Shown piece after piece: positions 34,660 through 48,093 of a stretch of 64,000 bases of DNA. Where the stretch lies: contig NC_068557.1 of the NCBI RefSeq assembly GCF_022201045.2, positions 6,448,001-6,512,000 on the forward strand, given 5' to 3'. How positions within the stretch are numbered: the stretch's first letter is position 1; every line of letters begins with the position of its first letter. Made by a program: the position numbers and the translations under genes. The stretch is from Citrus sinensis. Its lineage: Eukaryota; Streptophyta; Magnoliopsida; Sapindales; Rutaceae. Below the pieces are notes generated by a model that worked only from the letters and a program-made list of their open reading frames with translations, had not been told where the DNA came from and searched no databases.

Positions 34660-36506
34660 TAGGGAGCTATGAAAGAGTTTAATGTGTTAATTTTCTATTA
34701 CTAGCAATAATGCCCTTCAATTGAAAAGGCCCAGAGGCCATGTGATTGTTCTTGTTTCCCTCCCAATTTTCCATTAACTTAAGCTTACATCCAAACAAGA
34801 TTAGTTCATTAATGGGTTAAAATCGTGGCGGAGGCAAAAAAAAAAAAGAAAAAAAAAAGGAAAAGCTAGAGACCTTTTTAGCCACTAAGCAAGGATCAAA
34901 TATATTGTAAAAAGCATGGGAAGTATAATGTTTTGCCCGCCTTGAACATTTTAACTTATTCGGTTGTTAGACACTCACTTTTTAGCACAATTTCACCGGT
35001 TACTATTTTAAACAATTGAATTCGAATTTGTAGTTCGCATAATTTGAAAAAATATTGAAGTCCTTGCTTTCACTTTAGAATATTTGAAAGAAAATTTTTT
35101 TGAAGAATATATGTTCTAGGAAATTCTCAAATATATTGAAAAGATAATAGATTTATCTATTGTTTGTAAATATTTTTAGGTTGAGTTTAAAAATGTCATT
35201 GAATAATCAAACTATATGATAAGTAATAAAACATTCTTAAATCATTATCACATCATTTAAGATGTACATAATTCTTATCCCTCGTTTATCTTGATTTAAT
35301 GTCATTTTCTTTAATCTATCAAATATAACAAAATTCAATCTTGCCAAACAAATGCCAAACAAGTTGTTTAGAAACACCCTCGTAGAGTGAAAATGATTGT
35401 ATCACTAAATTGTAAGAATGCGAAGACATGAACTTGGACTTAATCCAAACTTACAGCTGTGTAAACTCTTTTGGGTTTAAAGTGACATAAAGCAGCCACT
35501 AAATCAAAATTCCACATGAAACCAAAGTTTGGTGCATAGATATTGCAGAAGATTCCTAAGCACTATACTAACAGTCTGATCTTGCCCAACTGCTTCCAAT
35601 AGAATTCCTAATTATCAGAGTTCAGATAAAATCATATGAATTACCCATCTGGGTATTTAAAAAGTTCAAAAAATTCTTCACACACAAATCTAATTCTTGG
35701 TTTGGCTTGTTTGACTGTTTGAGAGAGGGGGGGAAAAAATTGACAGCACCAAGTTACAGCTGAAGAGAATATTCCATGTACATCATAGGAAAGATTGATG
35801 GAATGTTTTTACATGAAGTCTGTCAAATACTTGGATAGTGGCTTTTTTATTATTAATTATATATATTTACATATAAGTCAAATTCGATTGTACATGAATT
35901 AACGGAGTGAGTCATGCGACAGCAATGTTTACTATGTGTAATAATCTATTATATCAAACAAATAGGTCGTGTAGTGAAGAAAAATGGTAATCAAATTAGT
36001 TACGCAAAAGGTCACGATTCCACAAATCAAATAATCAACCTCACCTGACATGGAGTTGAAGTGGGGTTCATGTTTGTTAAGCCACAGTGATCGGTAACCA
36101 TTTATATCAATTTTCTTGTCCATTTTTGCATGACCCTACACAATGTCACAATGTTTGGTCCATTCCCTTTGGCCGTGACCAAAACCAAAACCCAAGTGAA
36201 AAAACTAAAGTAAACAGACACTTTTTTTCCTTTTTTCCTCCGCTCTCTCTCTCTCTCTCCCCCAAGTACCTAATAGCCACTGGAAGAACAAAATCTCTTC
36301 ATCCTCTAAAAGTTTAAGGTTCTGGAAAAAAGAATTATAAAAAAGAAAAAGAAAAAGCAAGAATGTTGATCTAAATAGTTCATCACCCAAAAACCAAAGT
36401 ACTATTTTCCTCTCTATAATTAAAAAACACACACATACACACAAAAATTTTAAGAGGCAGATAGAGCAAAGTCAGAGCAACAAAGACAGGGGAAGAATAA
36501 TAAAGA
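34660..36506. other. Gene-free spacer and ABHD17 5' leader
   Basis: I see no gene between 34660 and 36100. The last 300 bp form the leader region of the hydrolase gene, with a (CT)n run at about 36243-36260 and an ACACACAC stretch near 36427, both common in plant 5' UTRs. Confidence 0.5.
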
Positions 36507-39500
36507 ATGGGAGGAGTTACTTCATCAATGGCGGCAAAATTTGCTTTTTTTCCACCAAACCCACCTTCATATAAGCTGATCACAGATGAGCTTACTGGTC
36601 TCTTGCTTCTTAGTCCATATCCTCACCGTGAAAACGTTGAAATTCTCAAATTGCCCACTAGAAGAGGCACAGAGATTGTGGCAATGTATATAAGGCATCC
36701 CATGGCAAGCTCAACTTTGTTGTATTCTCATGGAAACGCTGCCGATCTGGGCCAGATGTATGAGCTTTTCATCCAATTAAGCATCCACTTGAGGGTTAAT
36801 CTCATGGGGTACTCTGTTTTTCCTCTGCTTCTGGTTATCTATTTTCTATTTGTTTATATGTGCAAGTGTTAACTTTTTTTTGGAGTTAAACTTTTGGGTT
36901 GTTTTATCATCATTGGTTCAGGAATTGTGTTATTTCGTTTGTGTGTGTTGATTAATTCGTTTTGGCATCTGGGTTTTTGTTTCTTTTAGTGAATTAAGTG
37001 TCCTTAGTTGGGAATTTCTTGGTGACTTTGGCTGTTTCTTTGTTTTAGGTTTAAAACTAATCGAGATTTAGTGATGGTTAGCCTGGATTCATGTGAATTA
37101 GCTGAAAATGGAAATTTAGTTACTTCTTTTGTGGTTGTCTTATGGTCTTTCTTGGGTTCATGACCTAAATGGAAAGCTTTTTGAATACTTTGGGGAGTTG
37201 ATAAATATTCGAGCTGTTGATCATAGAAAGAGTCATAAATGGTTTCTTCCCATTCTGAAGATGGAAACTAGTTATGTTGTTGAAGTGTGGTCCACTAATT
37301 CTCCCTTATTGGAGGTTGCAAGTGCAAGGTTTGTTGGAGCATTCACGTGATTGGACTTCATTAAAGGATTTGATTAGCAGTATCTTTGCCTGTATAGCAT
37401 GTTAAAGTGAGTCCACAAAATTGGCGTAGCTGTGTTGCATAATTGGACTTTCAAGGATTTTCACAAGGTTTACTAGTCTCCAAATATTACAATTTTTAGT
37501 TGTTGATGTAAACCGCCATCAGCATATTATGTCTTAAAAATGTTAATGCATATTCAGAAATTGGAACAGAAAATTTATCCATCTAGTGACCAATTAAACA
37601 TAATAATGGCTGTTTTCTTATTGCTTCTTTGATTACGTGCAGATATGACTATTCTGGGTATGGGCAATCAACTGGAAAGGTTTGTTAAAATTTTGAAATA
37701 ATTGCAAATGTATCCTATAACTATGAGGTGATAATGTTAGAAGCTGAAAGGATCATCTTTCCTGAACTGCAGCCAAGTGAGCACAACACATATGCAGATA
37801 TCGAAGCTGTGTACAAGTGCCTTGAAGAAAGTTATGGTACGAAGCAGGAAGATATCATCCTTTATGGCCAATCTGTTGGGAGTGGCCCCACTTTGGACCT
37901 CGCCGCTCGATTGCCTCAGTTAAGGGCTGTTGTTCTGCATAGTCCCATTCTCTCAGGCTTAAGGGTCATGTATCCTGTAAAGCGTACATACTGGTTTGAC
38001 ATTTATAAGGTAACGTGACCCTTCTTTGGTTTTTATTGTGTTGATAAGTACTTACATTTCTTATTAGTAACTTAATGAAATATTTATTGTTTTGTCTGCA
38101 GAATATTGACAAAATTCCACTTGTAAATTGTCCTGTTCTTATAATTCATGTAAGTATGCCATTCTAAATTTTTTTCAATCCTATTTGGAGTTATGACCCA
38201 TGATATTACCGACGCATGAATGACATATTTTGTTGTCATCTTTATAGCTCCATATGTTTCGTAGAATATCTTGATTCATAATGAAACTTAATGGGGACTC
38301 AAGTTTGGTTGAAGACTTTTTAGTAATATATGGACCCAAGTGAGGAGTTGCTTTCAATTAGTGGGTGTAAACTGTAAACTGTAGACTGTCAATGACATTA
38401 CATTGTGATTTTCTTGGAATGTTACTTTCATTTTTCATATCATCAATACCTGTCATAATTTTGCACCATTCATGTTCTTCCATATTGAGGTTCTGGTTAG
38501 AAGTCAATTTCTTTCAATCAAGTCTGATGCAGATCAATTTTGCAGTAGACTTTTGGGCCATTCAACTCTCTCAAATCCAAACAAGAAGATGCCTGTCATG
38601 TTTGGTAACTTTTAGTTTGTCAGTTTTGGAGGTAGTGTGAAACCCAGAATGTAAAATAATAGTCTTGACAAAGACAAATGTAATTGCATCTTATACAAGC
38701 TTCATCTTTCCAACGGATGTGAACAAAAGTTGAATACTCTCATTAAAATTTGCCTAGTTGACCTTCATATAGATGTAACGCGTTAAAAAATGCCTATTCA
38801 GCCATTCCAAACTTTAATGCTTCTTAGATTCTCTTCTCTAATTTTTAGGAAAATAATGTAATATTTACTTTCGCTATTGCTTTTGTACTTTTTACAAAGA
38901 CTAAAGTAGTATTGACAAACATAGTAGAGTTAGTAAACAAAAGAAATAATAATAGTAGTAGAAAAAACAATTGCAGTTGGGTTTCAGGGAAAAGTGGTTG
39001 TGCACGTGACACTCATGAATAGGTAATCTGATTCCTGTGCTCTTTATTTGCACTCACAAAAATGATGCTGTATGGTGATTTCATTGAATATTATTAAGTC
39101 AAGCCAGTTGGTACTTGCATATGAATTTGAGCACATCTTGTCCATTTGTATTTTCTTATTGAACTATTTGGTACGTAATAGGTAGTCAACAATTTTTATT
39201 GAGGTAGGTAATGGAACACTGATGTCTGTGTCATTTTTTTTTTCTTTTTGATCCATCTGCTTAACTGAAAACAAAATTTCTTTGAGTGGTATTAGTAGTG
39301 TTAATGACTAGTTTGTCCTCTCAATAAACATTTGGATGAGCCATTTGCATCACTAGCTATCTGAACTTCGGACATTGTATATTTATAAATGATCTCTAGA
39401 TTAATTTATCAGTAAATGCTTTATCTAGGAGATTTTTAGCAACATTCCTTAGTAAGTGCTTATGGAAACTGTATATAGTATACTGTTTCATTACCTTACC

Positions 39501-40010
39501 ATTTAAAAATTCTTTCTCATTCTACAGGGAACTTCAGATGAAGTAGTTGATTGCTCCCACGGTAAACAACTGTGGGAACTGTGTAAAGAGAAGTACGAAC
39601 CGCTTTGGCTGAAAGGAGGGAACCACTGTGATTTAGAGCACTATCCCGAGTATATCAGGCATCTCAAGAAATTCGTATCAACCGTCGAAAAATCTCCTTC
39701 CCAGAGATACAGTTCTAGGAGAAGTACAGACCATTTTGAGCAGGCACGAAAGAGTACCGATTTTTTTGAGGGTTCAAGGAAGAGCACTGATAGGAGAGAA
39801 AAACCAAGGAAGAGCACTGACAGGCCCGAAAAACTGAAAAATCATTCCAATAATGCCGATAAGCTAGAAAAAATAAGAATGTCTTTTGACCAAATGGAGA
39901 GGTCTCGGAGGAGTGTGGATTGCCACGAGAAATCCCGGAAAAGCATCGACCACCAGTTGGAAAGAGCCCGGAAAAGTGTTGATCGGTTGGATAGAATACG
40001 AAATGGGTAA
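36507..40010 (+). CDS. ABHD17-type alpha/beta hydrolase, five exons, 368 aa
   Basis: Exons are 36507-36808, 37643-37679, 37773-38009, 38102-38149 and 39528-40010; phases agree and all introns are GT-AG. The N-terminus [11 protein letters not shown] fits N-myristoylation (Gly2, Ser6), which would anchor it to membranes; animal ABHD17 proteins are depalmitoylases. The fold contains [14 protein letters not shown] (oxyanion region), nucleophile Ser in YGQSVGSG, Asp in GTSDEVVD and His in GGNHCDLE. After the catalytic domain (about residue 260) comes a basic C-terminal tail of about 100 residues with repeats of the form (R)(K/R)S(T/V/I)D every 10-12 residues. The microexon (37 nt) encodes [12 protein letters not shown]. 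Intron 4 is about 1.4 kb. The plant substrate is not known from sequence. Confidence 0.9.
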
Positions 40011-42232
40011 TTCTTCAGAGCAAACATACATCTGCATGGATTTGGTGTGGGGGTGAATGTGTTTTGCAGCTTTTTTTATAACTTATTACTATTGTTTTCT
40101 GGCCGTGTAGTTGTCTTGTTGGTATCACTGTAAAAACTAAGGCATGAAATGAGAAAAGGGTATGGTGTTATCATGGGATATCTTCTCTAGGTGCTGTTGG
40201 CACTATGACTCCATTTTGTCATTATGATGTCATTTTTTCATAAGTGCAAGCTAGTTTCTCTACTGATATAAGCTTTTATCATAGCGGTAATGACATTTAA
40301 ATTGGTAATTGACAAAAAAAAACAATGTAACATATGAATAAATCTCAATGATTTCGTAAAATCTTTTAAAGTTCAAGCAAACACATACAAGGGGGTCCAA
40401 ATTTTTATAATTATTTGTAGATAAGACCTCCGTAGAAGAACATTTAATTTCCAGATTAGGATTTTCTCTTGATCTTGACTTTCTTAAACTTTTAAAAACC
40501 TTATATTGTTTGTAATTATTAAAGCATTGATGAAATTTAACTATTATAATTATGCTTTTCTAATCACTAATCACTCACCAGAACTATATACTAAGAAAAG
40601 CTTAGAATAGGAGGGAATCATGGTCCCTAATTTGCATGCTTCAATGGCATGGTGAAATGTTTGACTAGTGATGATTTGATTTCCTGGCACAATAATTTTA
40701 TCCAGCTCTCCAATCATGTTTCTTGCGAAGCAAGTAGATTTGATTGAGACAGCGACCCTATAGATGGTCCTCGAGCTGAACCCCAGCTGCAAAGAAACTG
40801 GTATTTGGGTATATTGGGTCCATCATATTTATTGAGGCCAAATCAGTCTATGTCTAAAGCAAGAATGGATATTAATCACTCTATTAATAATTTCAAACTA
40901 ATGAGCTTGCAGATGTAATAGATAAACTAATGGGTTTATTAATAGATAAATTAGTAAACCACATGTCTGAATGAAATTATTGATAGATTTGGCCTGGTGA
41001 TAAATTCTTTAACAACTGAAACAAAGATAAGAAAAAGAAATTATCAGTAATTGTCTAATTTGATAAGAAAATTAACATTTAGGAGAAAAATAAGAGAAAC
41101 TATTTTAACACATAAATGATGAATGTTAATTTCTTGGAAGAAAAAAGGAATAAGATAGGAACTGAGAAAAGATAATTCTGTATTTTAAAAAATCCATACA
41201 CACCTAGAAATGACTTTTAAGGAAATTAATGATAAATTAACTATTAAAACTATAATTTCAATTTTATTTTTTTAAGTCAGCAGGACTTCAGCATCTTCTC
41301 GGCGACGGCGAGGGGTCCAGCGCCGCCGTTGGTGGTGACATCCAGTGCAATCAAATATAATCAACAAACAAAAGATAAGGTTTGGCAAATGTCGCGTTCA
41401 GACATTTTGTCAAACAGTTGGCGCCAATGACTTGCGTCGTAAGTATTAAAGTATTTGGTATTGCCTGAAAGGAACAAGGTCACACTGGACTGGAGTGGTC
41501 CTGATGATACTTCACCACGTGCGCGTTTTATGTAGTTCTAATAAGTTTATTAGGATAATAAATCTTAAGAAATTTTTATTTATTATAGCCATGCCGACCG
41601 TCGAATTCGTTGAGTTCATGTGTTAATGAAAATTCAAAATAAAATGCTTTTATTTAATTCCATTCTAAAGATAATTCTATATTTCAATACTTCATGGAAA
41701 TAATAAAATCATATCTCTATACCTGATGCCATATCTACATAAAACTCTTATCAAAATTGAATTTCATTTCATCAAACAAAGGCAACCCAGATTACTACAT
41801 TCCTTTTGAGACACTGGGTAAAATTTTTTTATGTTATTATTCTGTGATCTTTTCATACTCCATAGACGTTTTCTAACATTTGATAAGAAGGTATTATGCA
41901 CTCTGAATATCAGATTCTGCGTCACATTTGGCACTCTGAACATCAAAAGAGAACACTTTGAATATCTAAAACAATGCAAAAACAGAAGATACTAGTAGTA
42001 AAAGCTTTTGAAGGCTAAAGGCATCTCTGAAGCTTGAAGGTTCCTGACACGCTGCATTTTCAGTTCCTTTGATCGATCTCACTGTTACGGCAACTGATTT
42101 TGCATGAGTTAATTAGCAGCCAGAAGTTTGTCTAGGCTTTGCTTCTGTTCATGCTGCACAACTTAGAAAAAGTTTACTTTCAAAACTGTACCTCAAATAC
42201 GTGAAATATATTACTTCTATCTGTGGGAAGAG
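40011..42232. other. Gene-free spacer between convergent genes
   Basis: No gene is supported. A GC-richer patch at 41280-41345 reads on the minus strand as LDVTTNGGAGPLAVAEKMLK followed by SC and a stop, but no acceptor or upstream exon was found. It may be a gene relic. Confidence 0.45.
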
Positions 42233-45140
42233 TCAGTAGTACTGAGTAGAGCCTTCCAGTAGAGACAATCTGGGTTTGCGCTCACTGTATTCAACTATGG
42301 CTGACGGTGGGAGATGCCCAACGCAGATCTCATGCACTGTTGCAAAAAGCGGAAACAGCTCTAGCCATCCACGGTGGCTTAGCACTTCATAAACTTCTCT
42401 TGCAGTTGAGACTCCCTTCAAATAAGAGAGAGAGACTGAATCAGTGGCAACAACAGAAACAACAAAATAACACCCTCGATAAGTTATTTTATAACTAGCT
42501 TTAAGTCCATGGTTTGTATGATTCTTGGGATGGATATGAATCTTTTTACAGATAGAATAGCTACCTGTTAGTATTCCCATGACTTCATCTACATATACAC
42601 AATATTAAAAACAGCTTGAAAGTTCCTTCCTCCAAAGATACAAGATGCGAACACAATAGTCTTTAACGGAAAGGGATTTATTGCAGACTTTGTCATTATG
42701 CTTATTAACATATTTTACGAGTACTAATTTAGAAGCATTTGATATTTTCATTAATTCATCAAGCTGATATATCCAACTCATAAAACATCTTTGCAAATTC
42801 CAATAATATTCAGCCCCAACGATTTCTGAGTTTTGCCTCAGTCAGTACTTCGTTATAATTAGATTTCGTATATACCTGTAATTTCTGGCCCTGAAGCATC
42901 TCTGCTTCTAGATCATCGAAAGACCTGCATAAGACAAACAGCAAGGTCACAATCAATTCTAAAATTTTCTATTTTAACTAGGGTACCAAATGGCAAAGCT
43001 TAACCTTTTCCCTTCGTTCTTAGCAAAAGCCTCGGCAACTTTTCTGTTTCTTCCTCCCACTGCCACAAAAGTAAAAGAAATCATTATCGAAGCAAAATTG
43101 CACTAGAAGGAGAAGGCAGCAATGTGCTTGCTTACAGCATGTTGTGATGAGATCAGCTACACCACAGCTCTCAAAGAAGGTGCTGTCCTTAACAGATGAA
43201 AACAACAACTTGGAAAAGGCTCTCATCTCTCTGAGACCAATTCTCATTATTGCAGCCTAGTAATTCACATAAAAGCAAAGTTAGAAACAAACACACACAA
43301 CCGAGGGATATAAACTTTAAAAGAATTATTTTCTTATACCTTAGTGTTATTTCCCATTTCAAGGCCATCAACGAAACCTGTCACGTTGACATCCCACCAT
43401 CAGTCATCTGATTCTTCATAAACGCCAAAAAGGATAAAACAAGAAAGAAGAAAATTAATCCACTAACCTGCAGCGATTGCTACAACATTTTTCAAGGTCC
43501 CACATAGTTCAACTCCTTCCACGTCTTGGACCTATTTGAATATACGACAGAAAGAGTTAAAACCAAATTTTTATATTGTCAACTCAATACACTTTATTCT
43601 TAACCTGCTATGTTCTACAGTAGATCATAAATCGAAAAGTTACAGCAATATCATTATATACCGCAACTCTAAGACTTCTTTATTCGTGCCCAAACTGTCA
43701 TGACTACATTAAGTTAGAGTTCTATTCCGATCAGTTGCAGTTAGTAATAGTTCACAGGAAACATAATAATCAACAAACAAGTATGTTTGCTGCACTTACA
43801 GCAGTGACCATAAAATAAGGAGTACTAAATAGCTGAACCCATTTCTCTGCAATCTCTCTGTTGTCTCTGTACCCAACTGTTGCTTCACTGAATTTCTCAA
43901 CAGCAATCTGCACGAGCAGCCTATATTCTTTAGAGAACTAATGGTTTTCATAAAAGTCAAAACTATTAAAATTGACACTAAAATCGACACTTGCCTCGTT
44001 TGCAATATTCGCTCCCATCAGAACACAGCAACTAACACCAAGCTGCTCGGAGATTAGAGTGGAGATCATGCAAGGACCCTCCCTCTTAACTTCCATTCCT
44101 TTAATAAGTGAAATAACTTCCACATCTCCATTTACCTTTCCAACAAGCCTCTTGCAAATACCCTCCATAAACTGATGAGGAGTCACAAACACCAACATGT
44201 TGGCATCCTTAACTGCATACCGTTGCAATTTTGCCATTAGAAAATTAAGCAAAATTATTATATTTCCAGCTTTAGATATAACAAATGTGGCTAGATATAC
44301 TTAAAGTGAAAGACAAGATCAGCAAAGCAAGAAATTAAATACCAGCATTTTCAAGGTCTGGATCTGCAACAACATTCTTGCCAAGCTTAATCCCAGGGAG
44401 ATACTTAACATTTTCCTGTCAAAGAAATTTAGCACACAGCAAATTAAGAAACAGTTAAATGACATGCAATAATCCAGATAAAACGATCAATGAACTCTGT
44501 TACATTGGTTCGATTGATGACATCTGTGAGCTTCTCACCACTTGGCAATGTCTCCTCAAATACCCACATCCTCACTTCATCTGAATTTCATTACAAAAAA
44601 AAAAAAACTAAATTCTCAAATAGTTCCAGTGAATGTTTCATTTTATAGCTACAAGGAACTAGAGTTCCAATGTTTATATTATACAAGATACCCAAGAACT
44701 AAACGTCTCCAATGGCACACATGAACTAAAATATTGCAATACTCATACTTTCTTCTTTTCCTCAAACAAAATGCGTGTCATAGGGGAGGAAAAAAAAGGG
44801 GGGGGGGGGGGGAATCTATCAATTCGAAGTGGAATTAAAGAGAAAGTGAAAGAAAAGAATATGTACCATGAAAAGAACTGAGCCTGAGGGTGTTAGAAGC
44901 AATGAGCTTAGAAGCAACACTACCCCAATTGCCACTACCCACAACAGTGACCTTAGATTTATGCAAGACACCATCATCACTGCCAGAAGAAAAGCTTGAG
45001 GGCAAAGTTTCAGAATTGTTATCTTCGAATGCAGGAGCCATGAAGAGACTACTAAGAGAAAGGGAGTGAAAGAAACAGGGGAAACGCTTCCTGATAAAGG
45101 GTTGTTTAAGTGGCAAATATAAAGAAGAAAGAAGACGCAT
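42233..45140 (-). CDS. NAD-dependent glycerol-3-phosphate dehydrogenase, probably plastidial, eleven exons
   Basis: The enzyme reduces dihydroxyacetone phosphate to glycerol 3-phosphate. Exons in coding order are 45140-44867, 44580-44504, 44415-44343, 44212-43995, 43907-43800, 43531-43468, 43377-43340, 43256-43136, 43059-43005, 42924-42876 and 42415-42233, giving 419 aa with consistent phases. The NAD-binding motif is VVGSGNWGS (about residue 67). The substrate-domain Lys lies in [12 protein letters not shown], followed by [13 protein letters not shown] and [11 protein letters not shown]. The start at 45140 adds a Ser/Arg/Phe-rich leader typical of a plastid transit peptide. An internal ATG at 45041 would give a 386-aa cytosolic form. 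Intron 4 begins with GC (AAC GAG|GCAAGT). The family resemblance is to Arabidopsis At5g40610. Confidence 0.9.
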
Positions 45141-45406
45141 GGAGAGGTGAGGAGGTGGGCGGAGTTGCCAGACACGTTGCGTTACAAACTATGTGTCTAC
45201 TGTCTGAGTGTTTGTTTTGTTTTCTTTTAACTTCGCCTTTTAAATCTGGCGATCCTGTCTATGCTGTGAAAAACAACACGTGAATTAATGCTTGTATGAT
45301 CCCTTTGCCTTTTTTTTTTCCACAAACAACCACCCTAATTTGGGAAATTTCGTCCAAGTTTTTTTTATTAGACGGTTGTGCAAAGTGATGTAATGATGTT
45401 AATAAT

Positions 45407-45609
45407 GAGTAATGATACAGCCACAAACTCTTGTACAAATTTATTTTGTACAAACTGATGTGGCATGATAAGATTAGTTGAATTAAATATCACTTGGCCC
45501 GCATGATTTATTTTTATTAATTTATATTTTCATTCAACCAATGAATTAATGCCACGTCAGTTTGTACAAAATAAGTTTGTACAAGAGTTTGTGGCTGTAT
45601 CATTACTCG
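45407..45609. mobile_element. hAT-type MITE (203 bp) with 8-bp target duplication
   Basis: The two ends are near-perfect inverted repeats of about 60 bp (GAGTAATGATACAGCCACAA and the complement), differing at three or four positions. TTAATAAT is duplicated at 45399-45406 and 45610-45617. There is no coding capacity. It lies about 270 bp upstream of the dehydrogenase start. Confidence 0.85.
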
Positions 45610-46006
45610 TTAATAATATCTCCATTCTCCCCAAGGGCCAAGTTCATCTCCTCATGCTATACTTTCTATCAAGGAAACAACTGACCTTATTTTCAATATA
45701 TATACCAAAACCCACTCATTATTGGATTTAAGTGAGTGATTTTTAACCATTTTTTTTTTTGGACATTTGTAAAAACTTTTTCTTGGAATTAAAAATAATA
45801 ATTTTGATCAAGTGGTCTTCACTCTAAATCTTTAATAATATGGTTGCGGGTCAAGTCTTTAGTTTCCCAAAAAAAAAGCATTAAAATCTCTTATGGTTGA
45901 GAGAAGACATCATCATCTTGGAATTTTTATCTAATAAAATAAAATAAAGAGCAGCCACCAAAACCGTTAGATGCCTGTACTTGAATCTGAAACAATTGTG
46001 ACAGAG

Positions 46007-47547
46007 TAGGGGTGGGTATAAACCCACAACCCATGGATTTATCCAAACTCAAACCAAATTAAATGGTTTGGGTTGGGTAAATCATTAAAATGGGTTAGAT
46101 ATGGGATTTATGTAGAAAATCATTTTATTATGGTTTGGGTATGGTTTACCCATGGTTATGGACAAAACCCCAACACTCAAATTTTCAAATGAAATAAATG
46201 AAAACAAAATAAATGAACACAAATAAGTGAAAGACCGCCATTAAATTTTTTACGGTGTAATCAATTGTCAACAGTTAGAAAATGAAAATAACAGTAAAAA
46301 TAAATTTAAATTAAATAAATATTGTTATAAATAACATAAATTTTTTTTCTTATTTACAAAAATAATTCCTCCCACATGGAAGGATCATCATAGAAAGAAC
46401 ATGAGACTCTACTAATGATCAATAATAACTCAGCTTGGACTGGGTCCGATATGCTAGATGGCGGCTAATTTTTGGTCAATAATTGAATGTAATGCCCATA
46501 TTAAGTATTAAAACAAGGAATATATGTTTTGATATGAGTAGAAAAATTAATAATAAAATTTTTTCTTGTAATTATTTATTTTGTGAACATTTTCTTATAA
46601 TAAATATTTTGTAACATTTTAAAATTAAATGTAAAAAGTATAGGTAAAATATGTTATTATTTATCTTATAATAAATTTTTATTTGTCAATCAAGTTTTCT
46701 TATAATAATTTTTTTATCATTTGACTAATAATTTTCTTATATATTTATTATAAGAAAATTTTCACAAAATAAATAAGTATAAAAAAATTTATTATTAATT
46801 TTTTTGTTCATATCAAAACATATATTTCTTATTTTTAATGCTTTATTTTTTATTTAGTTTCTATTCATGTGATTTATTTAATTTAGAATAAATATAAATA
46901 AAAGATTAGTTGAAAATAAGGGTAATATTGTAAACTTATACTATTAGAGGAGTTTTTGGCCATTATAAAAGTAGAAGGGGGAAAAATAATATATGTTGAT
47001 TACTGTAGGGGGGAAACTGACAATCTCCCTAAAATTAAACATATAAGTAAACAACATAACGCAAAATTACCAAAACGATAAATAAAAATAAATATTGCAT
47101 AATTAAATAAATAACAAGTGGCAAAATTTATTATTAGATTGTTAATGTCATGTTTGTGAAAGTTTATTATTAAAGTGTACGTTCTTATTTATTGAGAAAT
47201 AATAATTTTTGTGATTAAACTTTATTTTGATTTTCTAGTATTCTTTAATTTAAGGATTAAGTTATTGTAAAATTTATAATTTTTATCCACTATATTTTTT
47301 TTTATATTTTAATATCAATTTAATAATTAATAATAATTAATAATTATTATAATTTTGATATAATTAAATTTTATTAAAATAAAAATTATTTTGATAATAA
47401 AATTCAAACTAAACCCAAACCAAACCCAAATGGTTTGGTTTGGTTTAGGTTAAAAATATTTGGGTTAGTTTGGGTTGGATCCAAATTTTTATGGTTTGGT
47501 TTGGGTTAACTTAAAATCCAACTCAAACCAACCCATGACCACCCCTA
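46007..47547. mobile_element. Non-autonomous hAT-like element with a nested inverted repeat
   Basis: It starts TAGGGGTGGGTA and ends ACCACCCCTA, typical hAT ends. The flanks TGACAGAG (45999-46006) and TGTCAGAG (47548-47555) match at 7 of 8. Subterminal regions are packed with GGTTTGGGTT/AACCCAAACC words in opposite orientation, possible transposase-binding sites. Inside, 46507-46610 and 46745-46845 form a second inverted pair, suggesting a nested MITE. No transposase is encoded. Confidence 0.75.
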
Positions 47548-47682
47548 TGTCAGAGTGCATCCAATAGCTTTAAGGGTTACTCTACCTTAGAGCTGATCCA
47601 ACGCAACTAAACCCGATAAGCTAAAAATAAATGTGGATGTGATTTAGGGAAATTGATTGTCTCCGCTTTCATCAACTGCTCC

Positions 47683-47751
47683 GCCCGGTTCACTGGGCTG
47701 TTGCCCTACCAAGCACTTGTTGGATGCTTCTGCCACCCGCTTGACGGGTGG
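47683..47751. repeat. Cluster of three short GC-rich hairpins
   Basis: GCCC...GGGC (47683-47698), GGGC-TGTT-GCCC (47695-47706, mutually exclusive with the first) and CCACCCG-CTTGA-CGGGTGG (47733-47751) are perfect or near-perfect stems in otherwise AT-rich DNA. Nearby, about 32 bp containing TTTTAACATAAATCAGGAGC occurs twice (about 47788-47819 and 47900-47931). Function is unknown. Confidence 0.5.
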
Positions 47752-48093
47752 AGCGCTCGTTGTCCATACCGTTCTCCCTGCTGGGGCAAAATTTATTTTA
47801 ACATAAATCAGGAGCCATTGATGATACACTTTACCGAATGGCTTGTGATCCATCGATCAATTATAGCGCCCCTTATCCTTATTGTTCCTCTATACGGGCA
47901 AAAATTCTTTTAACATAAATCAGGAGCCATTCGCTGAGTGTATAATCTCAATCGTGCTGTAATTGCATTTGATCGATGCAAGATAAACCGTTGACTGCAT
48001 AATCAGCAATTCAAATAATAATATATAACAACACCAATTTATTTCTAATTCTCTATAAGCTTGATTGAGTGCGTTCAAATAGCTTTCTTTAGA

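Noticed and set aside
36205..36583. Minus-strand frames over the ABHD17 leader
   Set aside because: They arise from the CT and CA microsatellites and overlap the real first exon.
41280..41345. C-terminal exon reading LDVTTNGGAGPLAVAEKMLK on the minus strand
   Set aside because: There is no acceptor and a stop lies immediately upstream; kept only as a possible relic.
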